Assembly: GCA_050084985.1 (NCBI GenBank) | Contig: JBITNC010000001.1 | Span: 168,764,001 to 168,828,000 of the forward strand | Length of the DNA stretch: 64,000 bases | Source of the DNA: Nageia nagi | Lineage: Eukaryota; Pinophyta | Reading direction: 5' to 3' | Shown: positions 47,690-59,734 of the stretch, one piece after another | How the letters are laid out: the number at the start of each line of letters is the position of its first letter | Position numbering within the stretch: position 1 is the stretch's first letter | Position numbers and translations under genes: made by a program | Notes under the pieces: generated by a model | The model's input: only the letters and a program-made list of their open reading frames with translations | Databases searched by the model: none | Told to the model about the DNA's origin: nothing

Positions 47690-49995
47690 CAATGTGAAGT
47701 ACTTATTGAACTAATAAACCCTTTTGGTTGCTAAGTTATCTTTGGCAAAGGGTTCATAAATATCCCCAATTGTTCATTATCAAGATGTACAGGTCCTTCC
47801 TCTATTTCAAGAGCATTTATCCATTTGAATTACTTTCTTGTCGATAAAATCCTAAATGATATTTCTTAAGACCCTATAATTTCTTGTTACGTGTCCTGGT
47901 TTCCTATTATAATTGCAAAATTCTTTATATCTATAGTTTTTAGGAACACCATTAAGGAAATGATGTTGAACCACTAGTGGGAGTTCAATAAGTTATTCTT
48001 TTGATAAAACATTAAGAATATTGTCAACAATATCAATTAGGCTTGTAAATCTCGTTTGTGGTTTATTCTTGTTTCTATCAACATTAGCTATAATGAATTT
48101 ATTTTTGTTTGCAACTTGAGGTTCTTTTCATTCACATGAGGTTTATCTTTTGTTTTGTACATTTGATTTTTTTATAGTGTTTCTTGTAAATTTGCTTGAT
48201 ACAAGCTTCATTTTTGAGAAAAATATCTATCATTCTAGCTAATGTCAACCCATGATTAGAGATAACTAATAATTTACATATAGGCAATAAAGCATTTGCA
48301 AAAGTATCTTTTAAATCTTGCTTAGGCATAGAAATTTTATTTGGATTTTGTTTCTATACTTTCACATAATCAGATAAAGATTTATTAACAATTGCTTAAT
48401 TTTACATAAATTTTTGAATTGAACTTTTCTTGCAATATTATATCTAAAGTTTTTCAAAAACTTATGTATCAAATCTTTGTACCTATCTATACTCTTTTCA
48501 TGAAGGCTAAAGTACCATTTCAATGCATCATCTTTTAAGCTACCTAAAAATAATTTTGCAAGCATATCTCTATCATGAACATATTTTATAGCTTCCTTTT
48601 GAAATTTTCTAACATGCATTTTTGGATCTTGTAACCTATCAAATTTCATAAATTTGACACTCTTTTTACCAACAAGCAACTTAGAAATAATTCTATCAAT
48701 CAATGGAAATTTGAAGCAAAGTAAGAAATCATATTTATTATTATTAAGTAAATCTTTTTCCAATTTTTCAATTCTTTAATCCACAGCCTTTCCTAAATTT
48801 GGCATTATAGGAGGTTGTTTTTGTTGATTTTTCACTATAGGTTGATTACTCTTTAGGGTTGGTGGTGGCGATAGAGATGGTGAATTGCTAATTTGAGAGG
48901 GTGGCTTATTTTCTATTTCCTTTCAAATTTCATCCTCTTTAAGTGTCAAATAGGGCCCAATCTTATGTAGTATTCCATGTTCAAGTTTATTAACGAATTC
49001 CAATGTAAATGCTAGTTGTTGCTCCTTATTATCCTTTTGAAAGTAATCATCTTCTTGGCAATGTAAAATAGCATCACGTTTTATCTCATATTATTCTTTT
49101 GACCAACTAGGATTATGCTTGTAAGCATTATTAATTAGAGTATAAAGTTGTTTAGCAATATCTACTATAGTTTCATCATTAACCAACCTACCCTTACCTT
49201 TATCCCTACTAGAAATTTTAGGAAGTGTACATGGATGATAATTTTATAATTGAGTTACCAAATGTTTAGACTCTGCTTCTCTTTCCTCATTGATATCTTT
49301 AATGATCATTTTTTTTACGGGATCAATGTCCTCTACTTACATGTTGGTAGTAGGGTGTGTGCATTCCACACAATTAGCAACATTCTTTTTAACAATAAAA
49401 GCTCTCTATTTTCTAGATCCTGCATTTTCATAAGAGAACAAACTATTCTAGGATTGCAACATTATCGAATATGCTTTTAACAATTTATAATTTGTTAAGA
49501 TATTAATAACCTATACAAAATTGTTAGTAAGATAATACTCCAATTTTTCTATATTAGATAGAAACTCCTTTATTGATCTAACATGGCTAGGAATGTTATC
49601 TAACTCTTCAATTTTTGCATCACTATTAGAAGTATCATCATGGCTTTCCAGACTTATATTTTCTAAATCATAATCATTTATAGACACATGAAGCTTATTA
49701 GGATTTTGTTCAATAATATCCATCCTTTTGCTAGAACTTGTAGATTTAGTATCATTATCTTCATCAATATCCATTACATCATTAGGATCAAATCTTGCAA
49801 AGGTAAATCAAGGTTAACCCTAATACTTCTCATGATATCATTAAAATAAACCTTACTTTTAGAAACCCTAGGTTGTTCTTCATTTAGATCCATCTTTGAA
49901 ACATAGGTAGAACAAACCCTAGTTTTATCATTTTCTCTAACTATTACTCTAAGCACCTTAGGTAAGGGAAGAGATAATAGTGCAAATGGATTCAT
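47690..49995 (-). pseudogene. Ty3/gypsy gag relic, copy B
   Basis: The ATG at 49995 (MNPFALLSLPLPKVLRVIV) starts a frame with an acidic, low-complexity middle (MDIDEDNDTKSTSSS, 49740-49775). The retrotransposon-gag core WYFSLHEKSIDRYKDLIHKF and LKNFRYNIARKVQF lies at 48390-48530. Near 47880-47950 is a gypsy zinc-knuckle remnant, CNYNRKPGHVTRNY, with two ligands lost. The tail (HLDNEQLGIFMNPLP, about 47770) matches copy A. No pol follows. Compared with copy A it keeps longer open stretches. Confidence 0.72.
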
Positions 49996-50055
49996 AGCTC
50001 TTAAGAGATGCCTTAAAAAAATTCTAGGTGTGTAAGAATGTTGAGTTCACTAAAA

Positions 50056-50792
50056 TGTAGACCATAAATTATGAATATACATAATAAATAAATCAATCTA
50101 TAATATAATAAGAGTATATATGAGCTGTATATCAAATACAACAAATATACATGAAACACATGCACCTGATATGAAGTGTATGTACAATCCTTAACAATAA
50201 ATAGTAATGAATCTTTAGAGTATTGGGATCAAATTCATGATGAGTTCATAATGGATATTCGTATACATGAATCAACAACTTGACTACCAAAATATGGAAC
50301 CCTTAATCTAGAAGATGCATGTTGTTGGTGGCCTAAGAGAAGCACATTGTTAACTGTGTAGGATATGTCAAATTATGTCAGGCATGAAAGATAGAAAGTT
50401 TCAGATCTCAAAGTATAACAATTTCTCATAATATGTGGCATCAAGAGACATTGTAGCTTGATGAAGATTATGGTTGACAATCACCTATCAGAGTTCTTAT
50501 CATATTGAAGAGTTTTGATGTATGGAGGTAATCATATTCCACTTGCATATATAACTTGTAAAGATATAGAAAGGAGTGAAGGCCAACCTCTAGCAATAAT
50601 ATAATCATTTTTGTATTCAAGATACTTAAAACATGAACTGTGATAAATAATATAGGATTTAATATAACACATGGCATTACATTATAATATCAACTTTATC
50701 TTGATGTTTGTAATATTGCAATAAGTCATTTAGGAATTCTAAATATGATTTATTAAATAAATATTAAATCATTTTAGGTGTCTAAAATTACA
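50056..50792 (-). repeat. Gypsy-type LTR, copy B (5' LTR of gag copy B)
   Basis: The - strand starts TGTAATTTTAGACACC at 50792 and ends ..GGTCTACA at 50056. It is followed by ttt and a PBS-like tagtgaactc. Its U3 part (50510-50790) is strongly homologous to 56060-56310 in inverted orientation. Confidence 0.65.
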
Positions 50793-51180
50793 CTACATCT
50801 CAATAAGGCATTAGTAAGAATCATTAATTATATCATAAGAAAGTGACTTAATGTTATCTATAGCATCAATGTGCATTGTACTTAGCATCAATGTATGTCA
50901 CTATGAGTGTAATGAAAAATATGATTTGCATCATCAATAGCGGTATTTAATGTCTTCCACAACATCAATTGATGTAAATTTAGCATCACTAATTACGACC
51001 ACTCAGGATTGTAATTAGCATCAATATGTGTCACTTTGGGCATCATAAAAATTATGTTTTGCGACATCAATAATGACATGTCGCATCTATGATAGCTTCA
51101 AATATGGTAACTGGAATAGCACCAACTTTTGTGTCACTTGAATATTACATTATGTTACATTAGTGTTAGTCATAGCATCA
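50793..51180. repeat. Dispersed gcatcaatgt motifs
   Basis: About eight copies of (a/g)catcaat(g/a), often followed by gtcact, occur within 320 bp (50866, 50884, 50961, 51020, 51060 and others). Similar words recur at 54890-54950. The arrangement is like the subterminal repeats of a DNA transposon on both sides of the transposase-like gene, but no terminal inverted repeat was proven. A short (CA)n run lies at about 51188. Confidence 0.4.
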
Positions 51181-51440
51181 AGAATACACACACACACATA
51201 CATATTGGTAATTATATTCCATTTATTTTTTGTATTGTATTTTAATGCTTTTGTTTTACAAATTTAATTAATTTATTTATTTATTAATTCTCATTTTTGA
51301 TGTATTTTTTAATATTTTATTTTAATATTTTTTTATTTCAACAAAATTAATTTAGTATATTTTATTAAATTAAAATGAATTAAATAAATAAATATAAGTA
51401 TGACATATGAAATTTAACTAAAGGAATAAAATTCAATTCA

Positions 51441-52971
51441 AGGCATAAATTTAAAATTAAATATGAAATAACGATCGCTACATGCATCATCACGATCACC
51501 ATCATCACTCCTATCCTCAATAGTTTGATCCTCAACTTGTACTGGTACTAATGATGAACTTTGTTGTAATCAAAAATTAAATAAATATTAGTAACTAAAT
51601 TAAAATTAAAAATCTTAATTACATAATAAAATGAATTAAAAGCTCATAAAATATCATTAATTATTTACTACCTCTAACAATGTGATTGGTCTAATGAGAC
51701 CTTTAAGTCCATAAACCAATTCATCTGATGTCGAAAGTCTTCCAAATCTATTAAACTACAAAAAAAAAATATTTAATTAAATAATGTAACCATTATTTAA
51801 CTATTCAATTTAAAATATTAAATAATTTATAAATATACTTACAAACATGGCCTCAATTCTATATTTTCTTGCGCTACCAGTATGATGTGTACCACCAATA
51901 GAATTTGATCTACTAAAACTATGCATATATGCAACTTTTTTTTGCACCAAGCATTTGTCTATGGAACTACGATGCCCTTTATTATTATTCATATTTTTTA
52001 CCATTTATTTCCACACTTTCTTATTGCATGTTGGTGGTTTGGCATCCATATAATCATCTAGTTGAAGCTTTTTTATGGATCTCCTCAAGTGGTCCCTTTT
52101 CCAATTCAAGTTGTGACTTGCTATTTGGAGTGATTTTTTTGCACTCCACACATCACCCCAATGTTTCCTCAAGTCATCTATCAATTGTCTCTTGGCTACA
52201 AAATACAAAAAAAAAGTTTTATTTTTTTATAAAATAAATTTTTAAATATCATTAAAAATATTTTTATAAATTATTATTAATAATAATTTTAAAAAATATA
52301 TATACCTTTTTAATCTTGTTTTTCCATTCAAGATCCAATATCACATTAAAATATAGGAACACAACATCCTTGAGGCAATCATAAAAAATTTCCTTAAATA
52401 ATTCTTGAAATATTATTAAATTAATATATTGTAAATCTATATCTAAATACATATTTTTCAAACATCAACTCTTACTAGCTTCATCATGCATGATTTCATC
52501 GTCTAGTTTGACCTTTATTTCAATCCACTTTGCTTCCTTTGATGTTAAAAATGTAGAGGTCTCTTGATTAACTAACACTACACTTTCAACACTTGCATCA
52601 CCTTTACCAATTTAAAAATAAATAATTTAAAAATATTAATTCATTCATAAATAAATAAATTAAAAAAATATTACCATGTGGAGTGCTTGGAGGGTGTCAT
52701 CTAGTGCTTGTGGTATGAGTTTTAGAAGAAGTCAATATACTCACATATTCCTCCAATTCTTTAGCATTAAATATTCTTTTTGTAATTTTAAATATTGCTT
52801 TCACTACTCTCCTTGAAAAAAAAAAATTAAGTTATATGCCTTATAAAATCAAAGCATTAATTAAAATATATCGATATTATATTAATAGATATTGATACTT
52901 ACTACCGCTTTCTTGTCCTCTACAAGATCATTATCTAATTGCTCCTTTCTAGGACTTTTCTTTTCGATCAT
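51441..52971 (-). pseudogene. Multi-exon transposase-like pseudogene (Ptta/En/Spm-like)
   Basis: A gene model fits splice signals. Proposed exons on the - strand: 52971-52903, 52811-52675, 52601-52476, 52403-52306, 52195-51843, 51755-51672 and about 51570-51441. Donors include GTAAGT (52902, 51842) and GTAAGA (52475); acceptors follow T-runs (tttgtag at 52196 and 51756). The start is MIEKKSPRKEQLDNDL. The longest exon reads WKRDHLRRSIKKLQLDDY, PPTCNKKVWK, and HHTGSARKYRIEAMF, resembling the W..LK / PP....W / H..GS pattern of plant Ptta/En/Spm (Transposase_24-like) proteins. One TGA in exon 2, one TAA in exon 5 and a weak last acceptor point to decay. Family assignment is moderate; the exon structure is better supported. 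Confidence 0.5.
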
Positions 52972-52999
52972 GATAATCACTAAATAAAAGTAATCAAGA

Positions 53000-53700
53000 T
53001 TAAAAATTATCACTATAAAACTTCATGTCATAAATAATGTTAGAAATAAATAAAAAATTAAACTTAATGTCATAAATAAATAAAAATTAAGTCTAATATC
53101 ATAAATTTTTTAAAAAAATAGATGTAGTAGCATTAATGTTTTTAAATTAAAACTAATGTCCTAACACTTTTATTTTGCAAAGTGTTAGCCTTAAATATTT
53201 TTGCAAAGTTCTAATCCTAAATTTTGCAAAAAAATCTAAAAGAAAATAGTGGGCAAGATTGTTGTTCTGGGTGTGGTTGTTGGTAAGAAGACAAAAGACT
53301 CGTGTTGGTAAAATTTTTTAGTATTTGGTATATGAATTAGTAATGTAGGTATTCCCATTTTGAAACTTAAATTTAAAAGATAGTTTCTTCTATGTCTGCA
53401 TGTTGGAAATTTTGTAAGATTTTTGATGGACTCTCTTCCCCAATTTGACTATTGAGTTATTTTCCTTTAGTAGAAGTAGATTATTGTATAATTTTGCATG
53501 GTCATTTGAATTTTGATTCCATGATTTTCACTATTGTTAATATGTGTATCTTTTCCATGTCCTAGATTTATTGGTAGTTTGATATAAGTATCATCCATGA
53601 TTGCTCACAACTCATCTTGGAGATTTTATGATAACATATAATAATTTGCTAGTATGTATAAATATTGATTCTTATAATGCAAACTTATGAGATGCAACTG
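53000..53700. other. Unassigned AT-rich DNA upstream of the transposase-like gene
   Basis: No feature was recognised beyond simple AT-rich sequence. A gatgtagta word at 53121-53129 was considered as a transposon end and rejected. Confidence 0.4.
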
Positions 53701-53710
53701 ATAATGGGGA

Positions 53711-53915
53711 TTTAAAACCCTAAATCCTAACCTAAAGCCCCTAACTCTTAAACCTTAATCGTGACCCCCAACCTGCAATCATAAACCCCTAAAATACTAA
53801 ACCCTAAACCTCATACCCCTAAAACCTTAAACCATAAACCCCTAAACCCTAAGCATGAAAACCTTAAACGCCTAACATCTTAAACCCTAAACCTCTAAAA
53901 TTGTAATCCTAAAAT
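53711..53915. repeat. Degenerate telomere-like array, C-strand orientation
   Basis: Many copies of ccctaaac, cctaaacc and cttaaacc, variants of the plant telomere repeat CCCTAAA, with substitutions and spacers. Confidence 0.75.
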
Positions 53916-55077
53916 TTATATTATTTTAAATTAAAAATTTATAAAATTAAAATTAATAATTATAATATATAAGAAAGATGTAAAAAGGATTACTCTTCAA
54001 GGGATTTAAAGGTTTTATTTTTTTGTGCTGGCATGATATATCTAAATGTATTGGTTATTGGTTCCGTAAAAACCACCATTCATTATATATAAACTTAAAC
54101 ATTTATAAAACTTATATTATTTTAAAATTTATACTATTTTAAAATAATTATGAATTTGAAAAAAATAAATAAAAAAACTATAAATACTATGACTATTTTT
54201 TCAAATCTTATATTCACAAAGTAAATTCATACATAATTTGGTAAATTGGAAAAAAAATTCTTAGGCAAACTTAGGGCATCATTTATACAAATTTTGGTAT
54301 AGCTAGGAATTCATGTATATTGTTCTTATGTTTCTATTTATTTTTCTATGTTTTTTAATAAAACTTATATTTTAGAAAAAGTTTTAGTTATTTTAGTTTA
54401 AAAATATTTTAAAATATGATTTTAAAGAACCCTATTTTTTTTTGAAAAAAACCCTACTTTTCTATAAAACACTAAGGTTTTTTGGGAAAAATCTATTTTT
54501 TAACTTCCAAAAATTTAGAAAAATGCTAGAGAAAATAGATGATCTGTACTTACCTCTTGAAATCTCTAGAAAATTTAAAGAAATAATGAGAAAAATTGCT
54601 TCACTTGTAAAAATTGTAAAATTTTGTAAGAAAAAATGACAAATTAGGTAAATTTTGACAAAACATGTTGAAATATTTAAAAAATTAGGTAAAAAATAGT
54701 TACTGGTAGCCTAAAACCCTTCTCTCGCAAAAATACATCTTAAATTTGAAAAAAAAAGTCTAGAGTGAAAGTGACACGCTTGTTTTTTTAGAAAAAAAAT
54801 TTATAATGTTAGTTTGATTTGATACAATTTTTTATGCACTTTGTATCATTAATTATGTTAATATCTTCATCAACCTTGTAATATGTGCCTTGACATCTAC
54901 CATTTATGGCATCGAGGCATGCATCAGGTATAACATCAAGAATGATAAAAAATAAAAAATTATAATATCAATTTTTAATAATAAAAAAATATAAATATTG
55001 ATAATTAAATATTAATAATAATAAATTATAAATATAAATATTATAATTTTCAAAAATAAAATATTAAATAAATAAAA
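53916..55077. other. AT-rich DNA between the two telomere-like arrays
   Basis: No gene or mobile-element domain was seen. A 65-codon open frame at 54442-54639 is Lys/Phe-rich low-complexity sequence and is not called. Words like gcatc recur at 54890-54950. Confidence 0.45.
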
Positions 55078-55622
55078 TTGGGGGTTAGGGTTAAGGGTTA
55101 CGAATAAGGGTTAAAGGTTTGGGTTTGGGGTAGGGGTTAAGGTAACCAGTTGAGGGTTAGCATTAGGATTTGGGGTTATGGTTATGATGGAGGGCTTAGG
55201 GTTTAAGGGTTAAGGGGTTTAGGGATCAAGGTTTAAAGGTTAAAGGTTATAATTAGGGTTTAAGAGTTAGCAGATGTTCATCACTTTCTCTCTCCATAAA
55301 TGGTTAAGAAAATTAATATGAAAGTTATGCATCACCTTGAAACAACCATCCAAAGTGAAGTATTTCATGATTACAATTACCACTATACCCCACAACTTGG
55401 GTAATAGTTTAAGGATTAGGGGTTAGGGTTTAGGTTAGGGATAAGGTTTAGGTTAGGGTTTAAGGGTTACAATTAGGGGTTTGGGTTAGGGATTTGGGGT
55501 TAAGCATTAAGGGTTAGGGGTTAAGATTTTAGGTTAAAGGTTAATAGTTTAGATTAGAGGTTAGGGTTTAGGGTTAAGGTTCAAGGATTAGGGTTTAGGG
55601 GATAGATTTTAAGTTTGGGCTT
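55078..55622. repeat. Degenerate telomere-like array, G-strand orientation, two blocks
   Basis: Blocks at 55078-55280 and 55395-55622 consist of variants of ttagggt, tttaggg and gggtta. They are the inverse orientation of 53711-53915, so the pair points outward from a 1.2-kb core. About 115 bp of ordinary sequence separates the two blocks. Confidence 0.78.
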
Positions 55623-56054
55623 ATAATACCAATTTTTAATAATTAAAAAGTTATAAATATTATAATTTTCAATATAAATTAGTATATAAGTAAAATTAGA
55701 AATTAATAATTAAAAAATTAGAAATAGGAAATAATTAAAAAATTATATAATATAAATTAAATATTATAAATAATTACATATATAAATAAATAAAATTAAA
55801 AATTATATAAATTTACAAATAATTATGTTTCACTTCTCTTTTGAAGTGTGTAATATTTTTTGTTTCCTAATATTTTAATTTTTATCAATTTATATATTTG
55901 ATTTTTTTTCATTTTTTAATAATATTTTTATTGATTTGTATGGTATTATATGCTACTAAAAGAAAAAGTACTTCCAAGAGACAATATCATCACTCCTAAT
56001 GCGTGCAAAAAGGTACACAAATGTTTGAAGGATATAGGGGTAATTCATACCTTG

Positions 56055-56744
56055 TGTATACACTTAAAAATGATTCATTATTTATTTAATAAATCATATT
56101 TTAGATATATTTAAAAGTTTCAAAAGCAATATTACAAATGCCAAGATAAAGTTTATATTATAATGCAATGCATGTGTTACATTAAATGTTATATTATTTA
56201 CCATGGTTCATATTTTAAAGTATCGTGAATACAATAATGATTATATTATTACCATAAGTTGAATTTCATTCCTTTATATTTCCTTATAGGTTATAAAATG
56301 CAAGATTTGGAGGTTGACATCTCTATCAAATCTCTCTAGTAGGTGGTTGTCCCATACATCATACTTATAGTATGTCTTGATACCACCTATTAGAAGATCT
56401 ATTTGCTCCTAGCTACTATTACATGCAATATTTTGTGTGTTATCTAATTCTACAAGTTTTATGACATCCACGTCGTAGAGTTCATACACTACCGATGTTG
56501 TGTGTCTTCACAATCTAAAGCTACAGATAAAAGAGGTGGTGAATGTTAGTCTACACCATTGAATATCTTCTGCATGCTCACCTTTGGTCTAATTCAGTCC
56601 TTAATATATCTCTTTCATATCTTAAGGATTGCCTTATCATAATCAGGTGCACACTTTTCATTTATTTATTTATTTATTTGGATAAATCATCTTCATAAAT
56701 TTATTTTGTATTTATATTAGTATTTACATATTTTATTCTCTACA
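56055..56744 (+). repeat. Gypsy-type LTR, copy C
   Basis: It starts TGTATACACTTAAAAATG and ends ..TTCTCTACA. It is homologous to copy B in inverted orientation, with best agreement at 56060-56310 and again near 56590-56660 (ttaaggattg, atcaggtgca). It is followed by ttt and TGGTGAACCCTGAC, the best-preserved PBS-like sequence of this LTR family. An (ATTT)n run lies near 56660-56680. Confidence 0.65.
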
Positions 56745-56747
56745 TTT

Positions 56748-56761
56748 TGGTGAACCCTGAC
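56748..56761 (+). other. PBS-like site of gypsy LTR copy C
   Basis: TGGTGAACCCTGAC starts with the TGG expected opposite a tRNA CCA end, three bases after the LTR. Copies A and B have decayed versions (TAATGAAA, TAGTGAAC) at the same place. The priming tRNA was not identified. Confidence 0.5.
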
Positions 56762-57447
56762 TAATCCTATGAACCCTACAATTTTTATTTTAGGGCATCA
56801 TTTTTTCTGAGGAGTCTTGCATTAGAAACCCTAAGCTTTATTTTAATTTTAATTGAATTAATTTTCCCAAATTTAGAAAATTTTATTGCTTTGAAAAAAA
56901 ATATTTTCCTAAAAAACATCACTGTAGAAATATTTAGATTTTGGAGGTTATTTTCTTCAATTTGATGAGATCTAGTGTTAGAAAAAAATTTCTAAACCAT
57001 AGATAAATATAATTGAAAATTTTCTATTTTTTTTAGGTCTAGATTTACATATTTTGGTTGATTTTGAGAATTTATTTGCAGAAAATGTCACATTGAAAAA
57101 TCATAAAATTTTAAAAAAATTTACAACTATTTGGTGACTTGTTTCATGATAAAAACTTGCCAAAACCATAGGTCGTCATAGTAGGAAACTTTTTGAGATT
57201 AATTTGGGCTTATTGCATGCATTTTTATCAAGATTTATAGAGATTTTCAAATAAAATATTTTTGCATAAAATACTAAATTTTGAAGGTTGTTTCCTTGAA
57301 TTTTAAAAGTTCTAGCATCATAAAACTTGTCCCACATGATAGATATACATACTAGCATTTTATTTTTAATTTTGCATGGTATAAAAAGTGCTTATTTTGT
57401 CATATTTCTTAAAGATTTGTGAAAAACATTAAATCTTGCATTTTAGC

Positions 57448-57932
57448 ATGGATACTACAACTACAAGTGGTTTACTAGAATATTTAAATAAGATAAGTGA
57501 TTTATTTGCACCTTCTCCTGAACAAAAAATATTTAAAAATGAGAATATTGTGCAAAATACCAATAGAAAATAATCTTATGATAAAATTAGTTTATCAAAT
57601 TCGTGCTTAACTAGTGCAAATGATGATGATGTGCAAAATAATGTGTCAATCATAGAAAATCAAAATAATGATAATGGTAATGGTAGTGATAGTGATTTTA
57701 CTACTAATATAGATTTTGAGCCATATATAATGATGTTATTGATAAATATGAAGTGAATGATATTGCATTTGAAAATTTGACATCTCAAGATCAACTTAAG
57801 AAAATTAAAGACCATATATTAGCCAATCCTTCTTTGATGTTAGGCATTTATACTAATTTTGATTTAAAGAAAAAACATCATACATATCTAAGGAAAGAAC
57901 TAGATACATTATTAGAAGATCTATATGTGTAA
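57448..57932 (+). pseudogene. Short gag-like coding relic downstream of LTR copy C
   Basis: The ATG at 57448 opens MDTTTTSGLLEYLNKISDLF. There is a TAA at codon 42 (57571-57573), and the frame shifts near 57725. The continuation KYEVNDIAFENLTSQDQLKK runs to the stop at 57930-57932. The middle is Asn/Asp-rich (NQNNDNGNGSDSD). Its place 700 bp after an LTR and its composition suggest the N-terminal part of a gypsy polyprotein, but no named domain is recognised. It is unlike gag copies A and B. Confidence 0.4.
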
Positions 57933-59730
57933 TGCAACTATTCTTTTTCCAACTTCACAAAACCTTAAAATTTTAGACCTTTTTTTTGTTTAATTTAAAC
58001 ACTCAAATGGTATAGGAATGGAAAAGGTGATCCACATCAACATATCAATATTGTAGCTAGTCAAAACTCACATGGCAAGATTGGTCAATTCCAAATTAAC
58101 CAACCCTAATCATAATCCTTCTTGTGTTAACTTCTCAATGCTCATCCCATTAAAAGATGCCACATAGGATACCTCACCATTTTTGTTCATGAACTATGCA
58201 ATAAATATATGGTCATGACATAAAGGTTTCCTACTTGAGGCCTATATCATCCAAGTTAATGCTCATCCACAAGGTTATGCATCATTTTTGATGATAACCC
58301 TTTGAATCACAAGTGCAGATAGATTATCATAGGCAATATTCCATATGAAATGGGTAAGCATCATTGCCTATGGAAAAATCATCATGCCCTTATTTTCTAA
58401 ACTTCAAGTAGTATGACTACTACTTACCTTCACTCGGTAACTATAGTTTTATTGATTGATATCCTTATCTGATAACCTATGGAGTATATGAGGTACTAGC
58501 CTGCCCATATCTATTGGCTAGGCTCACCATGAAGTTCGATGTCCTTGTGCCCATATATTAGGGAGTAAATAATAACTTCAAATGGTTTGTATAGTCTAAT
58601 AAATTTCTAAATAAGAAAAAATATCCCCTATTTAATATTTCTAGAAATAATTGATCTCATATCAATAATTTGGTTTTCTAGGTTTCATGCTTGAATCAAG
58701 CATTAGGATGTTCCTCAAATCTAATTTATTGCAAACCATTTTTCACATTAATAATTATGTTTGATAAACAAGAATAATAATTTCATCAAACATAAGAAGT
58801 TTCAAAATAAGCTTATTCATGAAGTCACTAAAGAATATTCAATAATAATTTACTATAGTTGTCCCATATGCATGGTGCAACGTAAGGAATATTACTTTGA
58901 AAGTGCTTCACATGCCAAAGATTAATAACAAGCCTTAAGATATACCTAAAGGAAACTACTTATAACAAGGAAGTACAACATAGAGTATATCATACTCAAG
59001 GAATATTCTCTTTGTATGTCATTTAGTAAATTTATGATAACAAAGGTTCGACTAAGTTATCTTCTATGGAATTATCCCTATCCTTAGCCAATTCACAATT
59101 TCTTAACTAATTGGTATGTAGGCTTCTTGATTAACTTGGTATAGGATTGAGGTATGCATTAAATTTTTACTTATCTTCTAGAGTTTTAGCACCTTGATTT
59201 AGTTTATAAGGTATTCAATATATATTCATCCTCTTGGTGTAGTTGCTTACTATCTTCACCTTCCATGCTCCTCCAAGGATCCAAGGTTCATCAGTTATGA
59301 GTACTAAGAAAGGTTTTTGAGTATCGAGGATTAGGAAAACCCTTTTTCTTGACTATAATGCATCTTACTCAAAATGCACCATATTCCAAAAATTCAAATA
59401 CCCTATTTATTGACCTCAGGAGGTTTTATATTCTTTCTAGGACTACCTCCCTTCCATGGTCTTAGGGTAACATTTTACAACTTAATCATAATTCAACAAC
59501 TTTTATAGAAACATTTCATGATCAATCATAGTATAAATATTAGACATATTTTCCCTTCAAAATAGTAATAATATTCAAGGAAACCATATTTATACCATCA
59601 TACAATCTTCATTTTTTATTATCCAATCATTTATTTTTGGATTATTATATCAACGATCTTTATTTAATTAAATCTTAACTTTACTCATTCTAAATTCTTT
59701 TTAACTAATCTATGTTCAAAATCATCACAA
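57933..59730. other. Unassigned DNA
   Basis: No coding motif, LTR border or tandem structure was recognised. Confidence 0.4.
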
Positions 59731-59734
59731 ATCA

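Noticed and set aside
50788-53129. CACTA transposon with termini cactacatctc (50791) and gatgtagta (53121)
   Set aside because: The left CA is also the terminus of LTR copy B, the right end does not finish in gtg, and the 3-bp flanks (tta, gca) do not match.
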